From the NCBI RefSeq assembly GCF_023650515.1, contig NZ_CP096016.1:986513-1050512 (forward strand): 64,000 bases of DNA. Direction: 5' to 3'. Each line of letters starts with the position of its first letter. The first letter of the stretch is position 1. A program made the translations under genes and the position numbers. The notes beneath the pieces are model-generated. The model saw nothing but the letters and a program-made list of their open reading frames with translations, was not told the origin of the DNA and did not search any database. Shown here in pieces: positions 26,932 through 36,131 of the stretch. This DNA is from Alkalimarinus coralli. Lineage in GTDB: Bacteria; Pseudomonadota; Gammaproteobacteria; Pseudomonadales; Oleiphilaceae.

Positions 26932-27645
26932 ATGAAAAGAACTGTTCAGGCTGATAACCCTCAGCAACTGACTTTGTCCGTCAAGCTTCGTCAAGACGCC
27001 TCGTTTGATAACTATTTTGGGGCTGCTAATACAAAAAACAGTAATATTTTGCTGCATGCGCTTAGTTCAGACGAGCTTTTTGTCTATCTTTGCGGGGATC
27101 AGGGAAGTGGTAAGACGCACCTCCTCAACGCCTGCTGTAACACGCTTGAAGGGCAAAATAAGCGGGTTATGTTTCTATCACTGAAAGATGTGGGAGCGTT
27201 CAATCGCCAGCTTTTTGATGGTCTAGAATCATTTGACGCAGTGATGCTCGACGATATTGATCTGTTGTTTGAAAATTCAGACAGCGAAGAGGCTCTGTTT
27301 GACCTGTATAACCGACTGCGTTTAAACGGGAAGATGCTGGTGGTGACAGCAACAGAACCGGTCAGTCAGCAAACCTTTGCGTTAGCTGACCTTAAGTCAA
27401 GATTGGGAGCAGGGTTACTGCTGCAACTGTTCAGGCTAACTGACGAAGAGAAACAACAGGCGCTCAAGTCAAAAGCCAAAGACAAAGGTTTGCTGTTGGG
27501 CGATGAAGTGGCCGCGTTTATTATGCGGCGTAGTGACCGTAGTCTGGATGAGTTGTTTGGCGTGTTAGATAAACTTGATGACGCATCGTTAAGTGCCCAG
27601 CGTCGATTAACCGTGCCTTTTGTGAAGTCGGTATTGGGCTGGTGA
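26932..27645 (+). CDS. hda: DnaA regulatory inactivator Hda
   Basis: The 237-residue AAA+ protein matches Hda, which with the DNA sliding clamp stimulates ATP hydrolysis by DnaA after initiation. An N-terminal clamp-binding motif (QLTLSVKL) is followed by Walker A GDQGSGKTHLL, Walker B AVMLDDIDLL and the arginine-finger/lid region. It lacks the DNA-binding domain of DnaA. The ATG coding MKRTVQ is chosen; the open frame begins three codons earlier with TTG. It is in line with DUF2066 and the phosphatidyltransferase. Confidence 0.92.
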   Translation: MKRTVQADNPQQLTLSVKLRQDASFDNYFGAANTKNSNILLHALSSDELFVYLCGDQGSGKTHLLNACCNTLEGQNKRVMFLSLKDVGAFNRQLFDGLESFDAVMLDDIDLLFENSDSEEALFDLYNRLRLNGKMLVVTATEPVSQQTFALADLKSRLGAGLLLQLFRLTDEEKQQALKSKAKDKGLLLGDEVAAFIMRRSDRSLDELFGVLDKLDDASLSAQRRLTVPFVKSVLGW

Positions 27646-27673
27646 GGCCAATATGGTTATGGGGTGTGGGGAG

Positions 27674-27717
27674 AGGTACTAACATGGTGCTTGATAGGTA
27701 CTAACATGGTGCTTGAT
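27674..27717. repeat. Two-unit 22-bp tandem duplication
   Basis: Two identical 22-bp units (27674-27695 and 27696-27717) both contain GGTACTAACATGGTGC. They lie between hda and the parA-like gene, in a region where a promoter for the latter is expected. Confidence 0.9.
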
Positions 27718-27833
27718 AAAAGTATCGAGAAAGTTGTTACAAGTCGCATAGAACTTGATTAAAATATAGTCGGCTGAAAAAGGACGCATCACTCGAATGC
27801 GGACAATAAGGATTATAAAAACTGGGGGGAAGC

Positions 27834-28625
27834 ATGAAACGTGTCATATTTAATTTAAAAGGTGGAGTGGGGAAGTCTAGTATTACCTCCAACCTTGCCG
27901 CTATAAGTGCCGCTGAGGGGTTGAGAACGCTCGTGGTTGATCTCGATCCGCAGGGAAATTCAAGCCAATATCTGTTGGGCAAGCCAACGGCCGAGTTGAA
28001 AGACACAATAGGTGACATGTTTGAGCAAACCGTTGCATTTAATATCTTCAATAAGAAACCTGAAGACTTTGTTCATGCAACCCCTTTTAATGGCCTCTAT
28101 GTTTTACCTTCGAGCCCTGAATTAGACTATCTGGAGCGAAAGCTGGAAGCGAAGCACAAAATTTATAAACTTCGTGATGCGCTCAATAAACTGGGTGAAA
28201 CCTTTGATCGTATATACATTGATACCGCTCCGGCGCTTAATTTTTATACTCGATCAGCATTGATTGCAGCAGACAGGTGTTTGATTCCATTCGACTGTGA
28301 TGATTTCTCTCGTCAAGCGCTTTATCAAATTCTGGGTGAGATTCAAGATCTTCAAGAAGATCATAACCAGGGGTTAAGCGTTGAAGGGATTATTGCTAAT
28401 CAGTTTCTGCCCAGAGCAAGTCTACCGCGTCAGCTAATTAGCGAGCTTATTGAAGAGCAGTTGCCTGTGTTACCTGTTCGGCTTTCATCGTCAGTAAAAA
28501 TGAAGGAGTCCCACCAGGCAAAGAATCCGTTAATTCACTTTGCACCAAAGCATGGGTTAACCAAGCAGTTTATTGATTTACACAAAGTGTTGAATGGCGA
28601 AGAGGTTTCGGTTGAGGCACTATAG
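27834..28625 (+). CDS. ParA family ATPase without a partner ParB
   Basis: The 263-residue protein is a deviant-Walker ATPase: NLKGGVGKSS near residue 6 (signature Lys in KGGVGK), VVDLDPQGNSSQ for motif A', and DTAPALNF for the Walker B. The C-terminal half fits the ParA/Soj fold. Unlike chromosomal or plasmid partition loci, no parB-like gene is next to it, so it may place another protein (for example a chemotaxis cluster or pole marker). GGGGG before the ATG is the ribosome-binding site. A terminator follows. Confidence 0.85.
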   Translation: MKRVIFNLKGGVGKSSITSNLAAISAAEGLRTLVVDLDPQGNSSQYLLGKPTAELKDTIGDMFEQTVAFNIFNKKPEDFVHATPFNGLYVLPSSPELDYLERKLEAKHKIYKLRDALNKLGETFDRIYIDTAPALNFYTRSALIAADRCLIPFDCDDFSRQALYQILGEIQDLQEDHNQGLSVEGIIANQFLPRASLPRQLISELIEEQLPVLPVRLSSSVKMKESHQAKNPLIHFAPKHGLTKQFIDLHKVLNGEEVSVEAL

Positions 28626-28656
28626 CGGCCAGTAGACAATCTTATCTGGTTATAAG

Positions 28657-28690
28657 AGGAAGCCGACGGGTTAGGCTTCCTTTCTTCCTT
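28657..28690 (+). terminator. Rho-independent terminator after the ParA-like gene
   Basis: AGGAAGCC (28657-28664) pairs with GGCTTCCT (28674-28681) over a nine-base loop, followed by a T-rich stretch. Confidence 0.8.
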
Positions 28691-28731
28691 TACCTCTTTC
28701 TCCTTCAGTATATCCTCCATAGCCTCTGTTG

Positions 28732-29778
28732 TTAGCTTTTCATTCCACTCATTAAGTTTCCGATTGCCACTCCCAGGCTTTCAGAACGCTCTGGATTACG
28801 AAATTGTGCCAGCACTTCAGGTCGCATATCCGGGACAAACATTAAGTCAGAGACCTGTTGATTAAACAGCGGCTGTCCATTTGGCACCTGTGACAGGTTA
28901 TCCAGATACTGCTTCATGAGCGTTTTATTCTTCAAATAGTGCCAGCAATAGAGTGCCAAGCTTTCCAAAACGGCTGGATTCTCTCCTGCAGGGGATGACA
29001 ATATCGAGGTTATGCAGGTTAATCCATTGTCGTTTGTCTCGACTTGAGCAAAGGCTCTGATAGCACTGCAATAAAAGCTGGCAGGTAGTGGCGGTGTTTC
29101 TGTTTCAGAAAGAGACTGGTTTACCCGTTGGGCGATGGCGGCTAGCAATATGCTGGGTGCCCGCTTATTCTGAATAAAATGACACAATGCTTCGAAAACG
29201 GGCGCATCTACCCAACTTACTGCATCTGTAAGTAGAGCGCTCATTTTGTTTTCCGATATTCTTTCCACAATATCAGCAAAACCCTGTAAGCCAAGACTGC
29301 TCCAAGGAGTATTGGGATTCGTATTTGATAAATAGTCCAGGACTGGCTGGAACCATGTTGAGGGTGGCTCTGCAAGAATTTTGCTGACTTTTGCATGAAT
29401 AGCGGCTTTTTGCTCATTATCTGGTTCAAAGGTATAGACAGATGTCGCACCCTGATTTTGCTGTGCCGATGTGGTGATTCCAAGCATTGCCAGGAGCTCT
29501 AGTATCAGCGCATCCCGTGCCTGGGGAATAATCAGGCCTTGTTCATCCAGTGGAAGTTTGAAAAACCAGATCGTGTGCTGTTGGTCTTGGCTTGGGTTCC
29601 AGACAATCAATGCAAATTGCGCTTGATAGTTTAATGGCCAGGGGTATACAGACTGGCATGATTCAATTGACTCAAACTGCTCTTGAGTCATGTTACGAAT
29701 ACCTCTACCAATATTAATCCAGCGGTATTTTAGCCCGGTGGATGCAAGTAGCGAGTTTAAAGATGTAGGGTATTCCAT
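28732..29778 (-). CDS. DUF3549 family protein
   Basis: The 348-residue cytoplasmic protein matches DUF3549 in length and features: the N-terminal block KYRWINIGRGIRNMTQEQFESIE, then WPLNYQAQFALIVWN and EPDNEQKAAIHAKVSKIL. The C-terminal half is helical. The family is confined to pseudomonads and relatives, and no function is known. A GAGGAT ribosome-binding site precedes the ATG. It converges on the ParA gene, with the terminator between them, and diverges from yqcC. Confidence 0.82.
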   Translation of the reverse strand: MEYPTSLNSLLASTGLKYRWINIGRGIRNMTQEQFESIESCQSVYPWPLNYQAQFALIVWNPSQDQQHTIWFFKLPLDEQGLIIPQARDALILELLAMLGITTSAQQNQGATSVYTFEPDNEQKAAIHAKVSKILAEPPSTWFQPVLDYLSNTNPNTPWSSLGLQGFADIVERISENKMSALLTDAVSWVDAPVFEALCHFIQNKRAPSILLAAIAQRVNQSLSETETPPLPASFYCSAIRAFAQVETNDNGLTCITSILSSPAGENPAVLESLALYCWHYLKNKTLMKQYLDNLSQVPNGQPLFNQQVSDLMFVPDMRPEVLAQFRNPERSESLGVAIGNLMSGMKS

Positions 29779-29940
29779 GATTATCCTCAGTAGTTTGAGA
29801 GCGGGTTTTCTTGGTGGGTCATTCTAAAACCTTTATCATTATGTTCATAGCGGGAATTATTCCATATTGGACAATTGATGGATTTAGTGAATGAGGGTTG
29901 AAAGTCTAAACAACGTTGGACGAACATTTAGGGTTACGAT

Positions 29941-30258
29941 ATGCATTCAAAAATAGCTGATTTACTGCTAGACATTGAGTTGGAAATGCGGAGGCTAAAT
30001 ATATGGTCAGACCTGGCACCCACTCAAGAGCAGCTAATGAGTACAGAGCCATTCTGTATCGATACCATGAGCTTTCCTGAATGGATTCAGTTTGTATTCA
30101 TTGAACGTTTAAAGTGTATTGTAGAGCAGGGGGGAACACTGCCTTCCAACAGTGATATTGCGCCTATGGCGGAAGAATATTTTAGAGGTTCATCGCTGAA
30201 TGCTACTGCATTTGTTGCGTTGATCAGGGCATTCGACCAGCTAATTATGGCCCATTAA
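29941..30258 (+). CDS. yqcC: YqcC family protein
   Basis: The 105-residue soluble protein has the YqcC domain: LLLDIELEMRRLNIW at the start and SFPEWIQFVFIERL with a later LIRAFDQLI helix. In many gammaproteobacteria it is coupled to the tRNA pseudouridine synthase TruC; here truC is not adjacent. Function is unknown. The gene stands alone, divergent from DUF3549. Confidence 0.88.
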   Translation: MHSKIADLLLDIELEMRRLNIWSDLAPTQEQLMSTEPFCIDTMSFPEWIQFVFIERLKCIVEQGGTLPSNSDIAPMAEEYFRGSSLNATAFVALIRAFDQLIMAH

Positions 30259-30368
30259 AGCTCACACGGATCTTGTTTGGTTTGTACATGTGTGCAATAT
30301 TAAGGCAATATTGGATTAAATAGCGAAGGACGTTGCTTAGACACGATAAAAAGAAGTTGGAGTATGCG

Positions 30369-30944
30369 ATGAATAGTTGGCTTTCTGGTTTTTTGGTTGC
30401 TGCGGCGTTAGGGGTGTCGACCACGGTTGTTGCGGATAGTGATAAACCTGGGCAAGTGCCTTCGGCTGGTAGTGGAACCTCAGTTGATCGTGCAGCTTAT
30501 ACCGAAGAGCAGGTGACAAGGCAGCTTAATTTCCTGATGGCAAATACCTATAAGTCAGCACAGGAGAACATTAAGTCCGAAGGTGGAACCAAGCCTTATG
30601 CTGCTGGTTTGTTGCCTAATGGTGATGTAAAGCCATTAAAGCTTAACAAAGAGCAACCAGTGCCGGTAGATATCGCTGTCAGAGTGTTAGGTTCTGCTAT
30701 GACATCCTGGATGGATAAAGGATTGGCAGTAGCAAGCGTTGTATACTATACCCAGAGTAATGATCCGTCATCGCAAAGTGCGGGGGCTGACTCTAAGGGG
30801 GATAAAAACCGTTTACTGAAGATCAACCTTAAACACGCTAATGGCAAAGTGATTGTTAGAACAGTGCCTTATTTAGTGAAAGAAGACGGTACCGTTGGTT
30901 TTGGGGAGGTTATTGAAGCATCTCCCAATCAAGATAAGCAATGA
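30369..30944 (+). CDS. Exported protein of unknown function
   Basis: I do not recognise this 191-residue protein. The N-terminus MNSWLSGFLVAAALGVSTTVVADSD is a good signal peptide (cleavage likely after VVA), and the mature part is about 170 residues, rich in Ser, Gly, Lys and Asp, with no further membrane segments. The ATG at 30369 is chosen because GGAG lies six bases upstream; an upstream TTG is in frame but has no signal sequence. The central part looks alpha/beta (VDIAVRVLGSAMTSW, KINLKHANGKVIVRTVPYL). Confidence 0.55.
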   Translation: MNSWLSGFLVAAALGVSTTVVADSDKPGQVPSAGSGTSVDRAAYTEEQVTRQLNFLMANTYKSAQENIKSEGGTKPYAAGLLPNGDVKPLKLNKEQPVPVDIAVRVLGSAMTSWMDKGLAVASVVYYTQSNDPSSQSAGADSKGDKNRLLKINLKHANGKVIVRTVPYLVKEDGTVGFGEVIEASPNQDKQ

Positions 30945-30961
30945 GCCGAATTTAAAATAAC

Positions 30962-31561
30962 CTATTGGTATTCGCCGATAGGTTTATAAACAGGGTGTTG
31001 CCCTCCTGGTGTGCTCTCAAAGAGAGTATAACCGGAAACATTGGCGTGTTGTTCAAACGAAAACTGAGGAAGTGCAACCCTGTCATTTCGGTGCAAATTT
31101 CTTTTTTTCCCGGTTCTCGCTAGTGTTATGTGAGGGCGATAGGTTCTAGTTTCTATTGTTAAATTGAGCTCAGCAAGGTGTTGAGCTAACGTCGTATAGA
31201 AAGCCTGCAATGGCTGATGGTTATTAATGTTAGCGACCAGAAAAGGGGCAGAGCGAGAGGTGAAGGCCCCCTGAAAATGCTGAGGAAAACCGGAAATAGA
31301 GCCAATACTTATTGGAATTGGTTTGTTTATTAGCCTGTGACAACTCAGTTCCGAGTGAAGTGCTGCTAGCTCATTCGGTTTTATGTTTCCCAAAAAGTGC
31401 AGTGTAATATGTAAGTTTTGAGGCGGAACCCACCTAAAGTGTTGGAATAACGGCTGCTTTTTAAGTGCTTTTTGTGCGTCTATCAGCTGTGACTTGAGCG
31501 GCTCCGGTATACTAAACCCGATAAAACAACGCCGATATTGGGTAGCTTTATTTACATTCAT
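30962..31561 (-). CDS. thpR: RNA 2',3'-cyclic phosphodiesterase ThpR
   Basis: This protein of about 199 residues is a member of the 2H phosphoesterase family. The two catalytic H-x-T motifs are HITLHFLG (near residue 53) and HITLARTG (near 135). The family hydrolyses or ligates 2'-5' and 2',3'-cyclic ends of RNA. The ATG coding MNVNKATQYRR is preferred; a TTG twelve codons upstream is possible. Its stop lies 17 bp from the preceding exported-protein gene (convergent), and it is followed upstream by the cyclic-di-GMP gene on the same strand. Confidence 0.9.
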   Translation of the reverse strand: MNVNKATQYRRCFIGFSIPEPLKSQLIDAQKALKKQPLFQHFRWVPPQNLHITLHFLGNIKPNELAALHSELSCHRLINKPIPISIGSISGFPQHFQGAFTSRSAPFLVANINNHQPLQAFYTTLAQHLAELNLTIETRTYRPHITLARTGKKRNLHRNDRVALPQFSFEQHANVSGYTLFESTPGGQHPVYKPIGEYQ

Positions 31562-31603
31562 TTTCTGTAATGTCCGGGTATTCAGCAGTTCGTGCAAATA
31601 TCC

Positions 31604-34369
31604 CTAGTCAAGAGGCAAAAATATCTGCTCGCCTTCGTTGAGCCTAAGCCCTTTACGAATTTCCTGAAACAACTGCGGCAGTAACTCGCTCGGGAGCGGG
31701 TTTGAATATAAGTAGCCTTGTACGTAGCGACAGCCGTTTATCTTCAAAAATGCCTCCTGCTCGCGTGTTTCAATACCGGTTGCGAATGTCTTGAGGTTCA
31801 TCTGGTGGGCGATGTTGATCAGCGTTTCGGTAATGATCATATCATTCTCATCTTCTGGAATACCTTTGATAAAGGTACGGTCGATCTTGATGATATCAAT
31901 CGGGAGCTTTTTAAGGTGACTCAGGGATGAAATGCCTGTGCCAAAACTATCGATGGTGAGTGTTAGTCCTAGCTGCTTAAGTTTATTAAGGGTGGTGACG
32001 GACTCTTCCAGCTTATTGGTGATGGTGTTTTCTTCAATTTCCAAAACCAGAAAGCGTGGGTTGAAACGGGTCTCCATCAACACCCGCTCAATCGTTTTTA
32101 CCAGTTGTGGGTGACTGTACTGCCGGTTTGATAGGTTAAGAGTGATCTGTACTGGCGTTTCGCTCATCGCCTGCACGGCCTTACCCTGTAAACAGGCATT
32201 TTGGAGCGCCCATTCGCCAATGGCCAGTAGTTGCCCTGTTTGCTCAGCAACCTGTAGAAACTCTTCAGGTTTCAGGAGGCCTCTATTAGGGTGCTGCCAT
32301 CTGAGCAAGGTTTCTAAGGCGACTATTTGGCCGGTCTCAATATCAATAATTGGCTGATAATAAAGCTTAAACTCGTTGTTTGAGATTGCGTGCCGCAGCT
32401 CTTGCTCGATTGTGAGTTGTCGCTGCATGTCTTCGTTCATTTGAGGGCTGTAAAACTGTATATTGTTACGCCCAGCGCTTTTTGCCTGATACATGGCCAT
32501 ATCGGCATTTTTCAACAGCTCTGCGTATTGAACCCCGTCATTGGGGGATAGAGAGACACCAATACTGGAAGTGATTACCAATTCTCCCCCAGGTAAAGGA
32601 ATGGGGGTGGTGATCGCGTTTAAAATATTCCTGGCGACCAGTTCTGCGCCTTCCGCTCCGTTAACGTCGGCTAATAGAACAGCAAACTCATCCCCCCCTA
32701 AGCGGGCGATTGTGTCTTCATTACGAACGCAACAGGTCAGCCTGTCTGCGATGACTTTGAGTAGTTCATCACCCGCATCATGGCCCAATGTATCGTTAAT
32801 TCGCTTGAAAAAATCAATATCGAGATTAATGAGCGCGATAGGGTGTTGATGTCTTAGAGATTGCTTAAGTGCCTGGTTACATCGGTCTTCAAACAGGCGT
32901 CTGTTGGCCGCGCCAGTAAGAATGTCATAGTGGGCCAGGTGATGGAGCTGATCCTGAGTTGTTCTTATTTCAGTGATGTCTTGCCCTATCAATATAACCT
33001 GAGCGGGTTCGTCATCTGAATTGGAAATGCGGTTGATGTTCCAAAGCATGGAGTGTGATGTACCATCAAAGGCCAGGGCTTCGCTTTCGAGGTTCTCCTT
33101 TCCCCCACCGCTTTCAACAACTTTAGTGATCTTCCAGGCCGTTTCATCCTGATGGTGCTGGGGAACAAAACAGTCGATATAGTTTTTCCCGATTACTTCA
33201 TCTCGGCTATACCCGAATAGGGTTTCGGCCTCGCTGTTCCACTGTTTGATCACGTACTGGGTGTCAATAACAACAATTGGGCTTCCTGCGGTCTCGATAA
33301 GTGCCTTGTAGCGACGTGAAGAGCGGCGGAATGATTTCTCTGCCTGTTTTCTTACATACACTTCATCGATCAGTTCCTGATTGGCTTTTTGCAATTCCTG
33401 AGTTCGTTGAAGAACGGTATCTTCCAGTTTGCTGGCGACCTTTTGGCGTTCTTCTAATAACGCACTGACATAAAGCGTTGCGGCGATAATGATTGCCAAC
33501 AATATCTCCAGCATGACTTGGTCATAGAGGCCGGATGCTGGGTTTATGGGTTCAATATAGATGAGTACGAAAAAGGCCAGAGACAGTGTAATAGATACGG
33601 CCAACGTACAGCCAGGCTGGCTAAATCGGGTCGCAGCCCAAATGGTTAAGGGGAGCATCAAAAAAATACCTTGAATGCCCTGATAAAACGCAAGGTAGGT
33701 AATCATCCCCAAGCCAATAAACCAGGCGCTCCATTCGAGCAACTTTTCCGAAATATATCGAACGTTACGGAAGTGATGGTGGGCAAGTACCAGGGGAGTA
33801 ATAAACAAAATGCCCGAAAAGTCCGCTAATGTGAAAACCAGTAACTTTAGTGTGAAGCTAATATCATTGTTGAGCTGCAGAAGGTTTGTCAGCGCTGAAA
33901 ACAGTGATGAAGTTGTGACGATGACCAATAGTGATCCGAGAAGAAAGGCCAGCAGATTTCGATCTTTATCAAACGGATATGACGCATTGGTGACATTGAT
34001 GAAAAAGTGATAAATGAGATAGGGTTGCAAGGTATTGAGCACGGCAAACGAAGTAGTCAGCAGAAGTGCATCGGGTAAGCTGCTGGTAGCAGAATAATAA
34101 CCTGAAATTGAACCGCTTAACGCAGCTAAAAAAAGTGCAGGCAGTGGTTTGTCACCATAGATAAAAAGCATTGCCAGTGAAAATCCGGCAGGTAGCCACA
34201 ATGGGGAAATAGGAGAGTCAGGCAGAGTGATAAAAATAGACAGTCGAGCAAGTGCCAAGTAGGTTACAAAGATAACCAGCATTCTAAGAGGGTGCTCTTT
34301 AATAGGTAAGAACCACCTGCTTATATTTAACTCCGACAGTTTACCGGTAGTCATCTTTAGTGCATCCAT
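31604..34369 (-). CDS. Membrane-bound cyclic-di-GMP signalling protein: MASE1-PAS-GGDEF-EAL (EAL degenerate)
   Basis: The 921-residue protein has an N-terminal MASE1 membrane sensor (about residues 20-310), a PAS domain (about 345-470), a GGDEF domain (GGDEF at residues 558-562) and an EAL domain (E686 in ALETLLRW). The diguanylate cyclase half looks active: GGDEF is intact and RNED, five residues before it, is an inhibitory RxxD site. In the EAL half, the DDFGTG motif reads DSFGTG (S808 for Asp) and the EGVET motif reads TGIET (T864 for Glu), replacing two of the residues used to bind metal. Phosphodiesterase activity is therefore doubtful. Its gene starts just upstream of the copy C repeat. 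Confidence 0.92.
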   Translation of the reverse strand: MDALKMTTGKLSELNISRWFLPIKEHPLRMLVIFVTYLALARLSIFITLPDSPISPLWLPAGFSLAMLFIYGDKPLPALFLAALSGSISGYYSATSSLPDALLLTTSFAVLNTLQPYLIYHFFINVTNASYPFDKDRNLLAFLLGSLLVIVTTSSLFSALTNLLQLNNDISFTLKLLVFTLADFSGILFITPLVLAHHHFRNVRYISEKLLEWSAWFIGLGMITYLAFYQGIQGIFLMLPLTIWAATRFSQPGCTLAVSITLSLAFFVLIYIEPINPASGLYDQVMLEILLAIIIAATLYVSALLEERQKVASKLEDTVLQRTQELQKANQELIDEVYVRKQAEKSFRRSSRRYKALIETAGSPIVVIDTQYVIKQWNSEAETLFGYSRDEVIGKNYIDCFVPQHHQDETAWKITKVVESGGGKENLESEALAFDGTSHSMLWNINRISNSDDEPAQVILIGQDITEIRTTQDQLHHLAHYDILTGAANRRLFEDRCNQALKQSLRHQHPIALINLDIDFFKRINDTLGHDAGDELLKVIADRLTCCVRNEDTIARLGGDEFAVLLADVNGAEGAELVARNILNAITTPIPLPGGELVITSSIGVSLSPNDGVQYAELLKNADMAMYQAKSAGRNNIQFYSPQMNEDMQRQLTIEQELRHAISNNEFKLYYQPIIDIETGQIVALETLLRWQHPNRGLLKPEEFLQVAEQTGQLLAIGEWALQNACLQGKAVQAMSETPVQITLNLSNRQYSHPQLVKTIERVLMETRFNPRFLVLEIEENTITNKLEESVTTLNKLKQLGLTLTIDSFGTGISSLSHLKKLPIDIIKIDRTFIKGIPEDENDMIITETLINIAHQMNLKTFATGIETREQEAFLKINGCRYVQGYLYSNPLPSELLPQLFQEIRKGLRLNEGEQIFLPLD

Positions 34370-34687
34370 TGCTCGTAACGAGTTCAGTTTTTGGCGTATT
34401 CAATTGCTTAAATCGCGCACATCTTATTATTCTGAGATTTTTTCACGACTATTGCGCTCACAAATACATCGTTAAAAATGACTTAAATACTCATTTATTG
34501 TGTATAAGTTGCGCTTTTCGCCTTTTTTGTTATGTCGTTGCTTCGCTCGTAACGTTGTGCAAAGGTCTCAATCCAATAATCTTGACCAGTTTAATCTGAA
34601 ATCAACTTATAGTGCTAAAGCAAAGCGTATCATTATGTAACCTAGTGTAGTCTAGAATAAGTCGCTTATTACTTATTTTCCATTAAG
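34370..34687. other. Gap between the GGDEF/EAL gene and nadC
   Basis: This 318-bp region holds the long copy C of the dispersed repeat (34433-34570). The rest is A+T-rich and contains no recognisable gene. A promoter for the downstream cyclic-di-GMP gene must lie here or within the repeat. Confidence 0.6.
34433..34570. repeat. Dispersed palindromic repeat, long copy C (138 bp)
   Basis: The ends TGAGATTTTTTCACGAC (34433-34449) and GTTGTGCAAAGGTCTCA (34554-34570) are inverted copies with a few mismatches. Internally the element matches copy A nearly throughout (TTGCGCTCACAAATACATCG, then GTTAAAAATGACTTAAAT, then TTGCTTCGCTCGTAACG). It lies 64 bp upstream of the GGDEF/EAL start codon. Confidence 0.92.
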
Positions 34688-35524
34688 TTAGAGCGAAAAC
34701 CTCATAGAAAGATCAATAGCCTTGCAATCCTTGGTCAGTGCTCCTATAGAAATGTAGTCTACCCCGGTCTCTGCAATGGCTGCCAAGGTATCTTTATTAA
34801 TCCCGCCTGATGCTTCAAGCTTGGCGGTACCTGATGACATTGCAACGGCTTTGACAAGTGATGTGTTGTCAAAGTTATCGAGCATGATAATATCTGCTTT
34901 TGCTTTTAGTGCCTGTTCAAGCTCAGACATACTCTCAACTTCCACTTCCACAGGCTTTCCTGGTGCGATAGCGCGAGCACTCTCAACCGCCTTTTGGATC
35001 GAGCCGCAGGCCATTATGTGATTTTCTTTAATTAAGAATGCGTCGTATAAGCCGATGCGGTGATTGTGACAGCCCCCAAATGTAACCGCGTATTTCTGTG
35101 CTTGCCTTAGCCCTGGAATTGTTTTCCGTGTATCCAGCAGCTTCACGTTGGTGTGGGATACCAATGATGCATACTCTTTGCAGATCGTCGCAGTACCAGA
35201 CAGTGTCTGTAAAAAATTAAGTGCGGCACGTTCCCCTGTCAGCAAACCTCGGGCAGGCCCTTCTAGTGAAAAGAGGACTGTATTGGGCTTAACGTAATCA
35301 CCCTCTGATACATGCCATTTAACATGCACAGTTTCATCAACCTGTTTAAACACTTCGTTGACCCAATCTATACCGCAAACAACGCAGTGTTCCCGGGTAA
35401 TGATATTGGCTTTTGCGTGAGTATTTTGGGGGATCAACATGGCCGTAATATCACCACTACCGATATCTTCTTCTAAAGCTGAGGTGACATTTTGGATGAT
35501 CGCGGAGCGCAATATAGTGGTCAT
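34688..35524 (-). CDS. nadC: Nicotinate-nucleotide pyrophosphorylase (quinolinate phosphoribosyltransferase)
   Basis: The 278-residue enzyme makes nicotinate mononucleotide from quinolinate and PRPP in NAD synthesis. Typical segments are [13 protein letters not shown] at the start, [61 protein letters not shown] and [24 protein letters not shown]. The length is normal. It precedes an aspartic-protease gene by 67 bp on the same strand, so a two-gene unit is possible. Confidence 0.95.
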   Translation of the reverse strand: MTTILRSAIIQNVTSALEEDIGSGDITAMLIPQNTHAKANIITREHCVVCGIDWVNEVFKQVDETVHVKWHVSEGDYVKPNTVLFSLEGPARGLLTGERAALNFLQTLSGTATICKEYASLVSHTNVKLLDTRKTIPGLRQAQKYAVTFGGCHNHRIGLYDAFLIKENHIMACGSIQKAVESARAIAPGKPVEVEVESMSELEQALKAKADIIMLDNFDNTSLVKAVAMSSGTAKLEASGGINKDTLAAIAETGVDYISIGALTKDCKAIDLSMRFSL

Positions 35525-35591
35525 AAGGTGATATCTGACTTGTAAAGTGATTGTCTGTTTTAGGACGTCGTAATTATGGGGCGTATTGGGC

Positions 35592-36131
35592 CTAATGCTG
35601 AATCAGCGTGAGTGTTGAACTTTTTTGTCTTAGCTCTAGTTGCTTTAACGCGCTCATCCCCATTAATACAACGTCGTCTGAATTCATTGCCGGGTTTATG
35701 CTGGCGCGGACATTATAAAGAGTTATTGGCCCAATGCTAACTTTTTCGAGGGTCGTGTTGTAGACCGTTATAATACCGTTTGCAGTTGATGCTTTTGAGC
35801 GGCCATATGATTTTAGCCCTAGATCATCTGCAAGCGCTTTAGGAATGACTACATCTGTGGCGCCCGTATCAATCATAAAAGTAGCTGATTGGTCATTGAT
35901 CTTGCCGTCAAATACATAATGGCCATAACGATTCCTTTCTAGGGCCACTTCTATTTGAGCGTCACTGGATGAAATCCCAGATAATGATTTGTTCGGGTTG
36001 AGCTGATTGTCCTCCCACACGCCTAAAAAGCGTGTAAGTAATATCATCCCGATGACCCAGGCAATAATCGCCATGTTTCGGCCGGTTTTAGTCTGCGTGT
36101 GTACGTCTTGTGTGTTTTTCTGGTTTGACAT
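35592..36131 (-). CDS. Retropepsin-like clan AA aspartic protease (TIGR02281-type)
   Basis: The 179-residue protein has one N-terminal membrane helix ([18 protein letters not shown]) and a single retropepsin fold with the active-site [13 protein letters not shown] and the following glycine-rich turn. Such proteins act as dimers or as periplasmic single-domain enzymes; the substrate is unknown. The ATG coding MSNQKNTQ is preferred on family pattern; the open frame begins with GTG 35 codons upstream and adds a Pro-rich segment. It is divergent from the DUF1631 gene and probably follows nadC's promoter. Confidence 0.8.
   Translation of the reverse strand: MSNQKNTQDVHTQTKTGRNMAIIAWVIGMILLTRFLGVWEDNQLNPNKSLSGISSSDAQIEVALERNRYGHYVFDGKINDQSATFMIDTGATDVVIPKALADDLGLKSYGRSKASTANGIITVYNTTLEKVSIGPITLYNVRASINPAMNSDDVVLMGMSALKQLELRQKSSTLTLIQH

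Noticed and set aside
34360-34599. Possible 79-residue frame upstream of the GGDEF/EAL gene
   Set aside because: It is mostly repeat copy C and overlaps the start of the neighbouring gene on the other strand.
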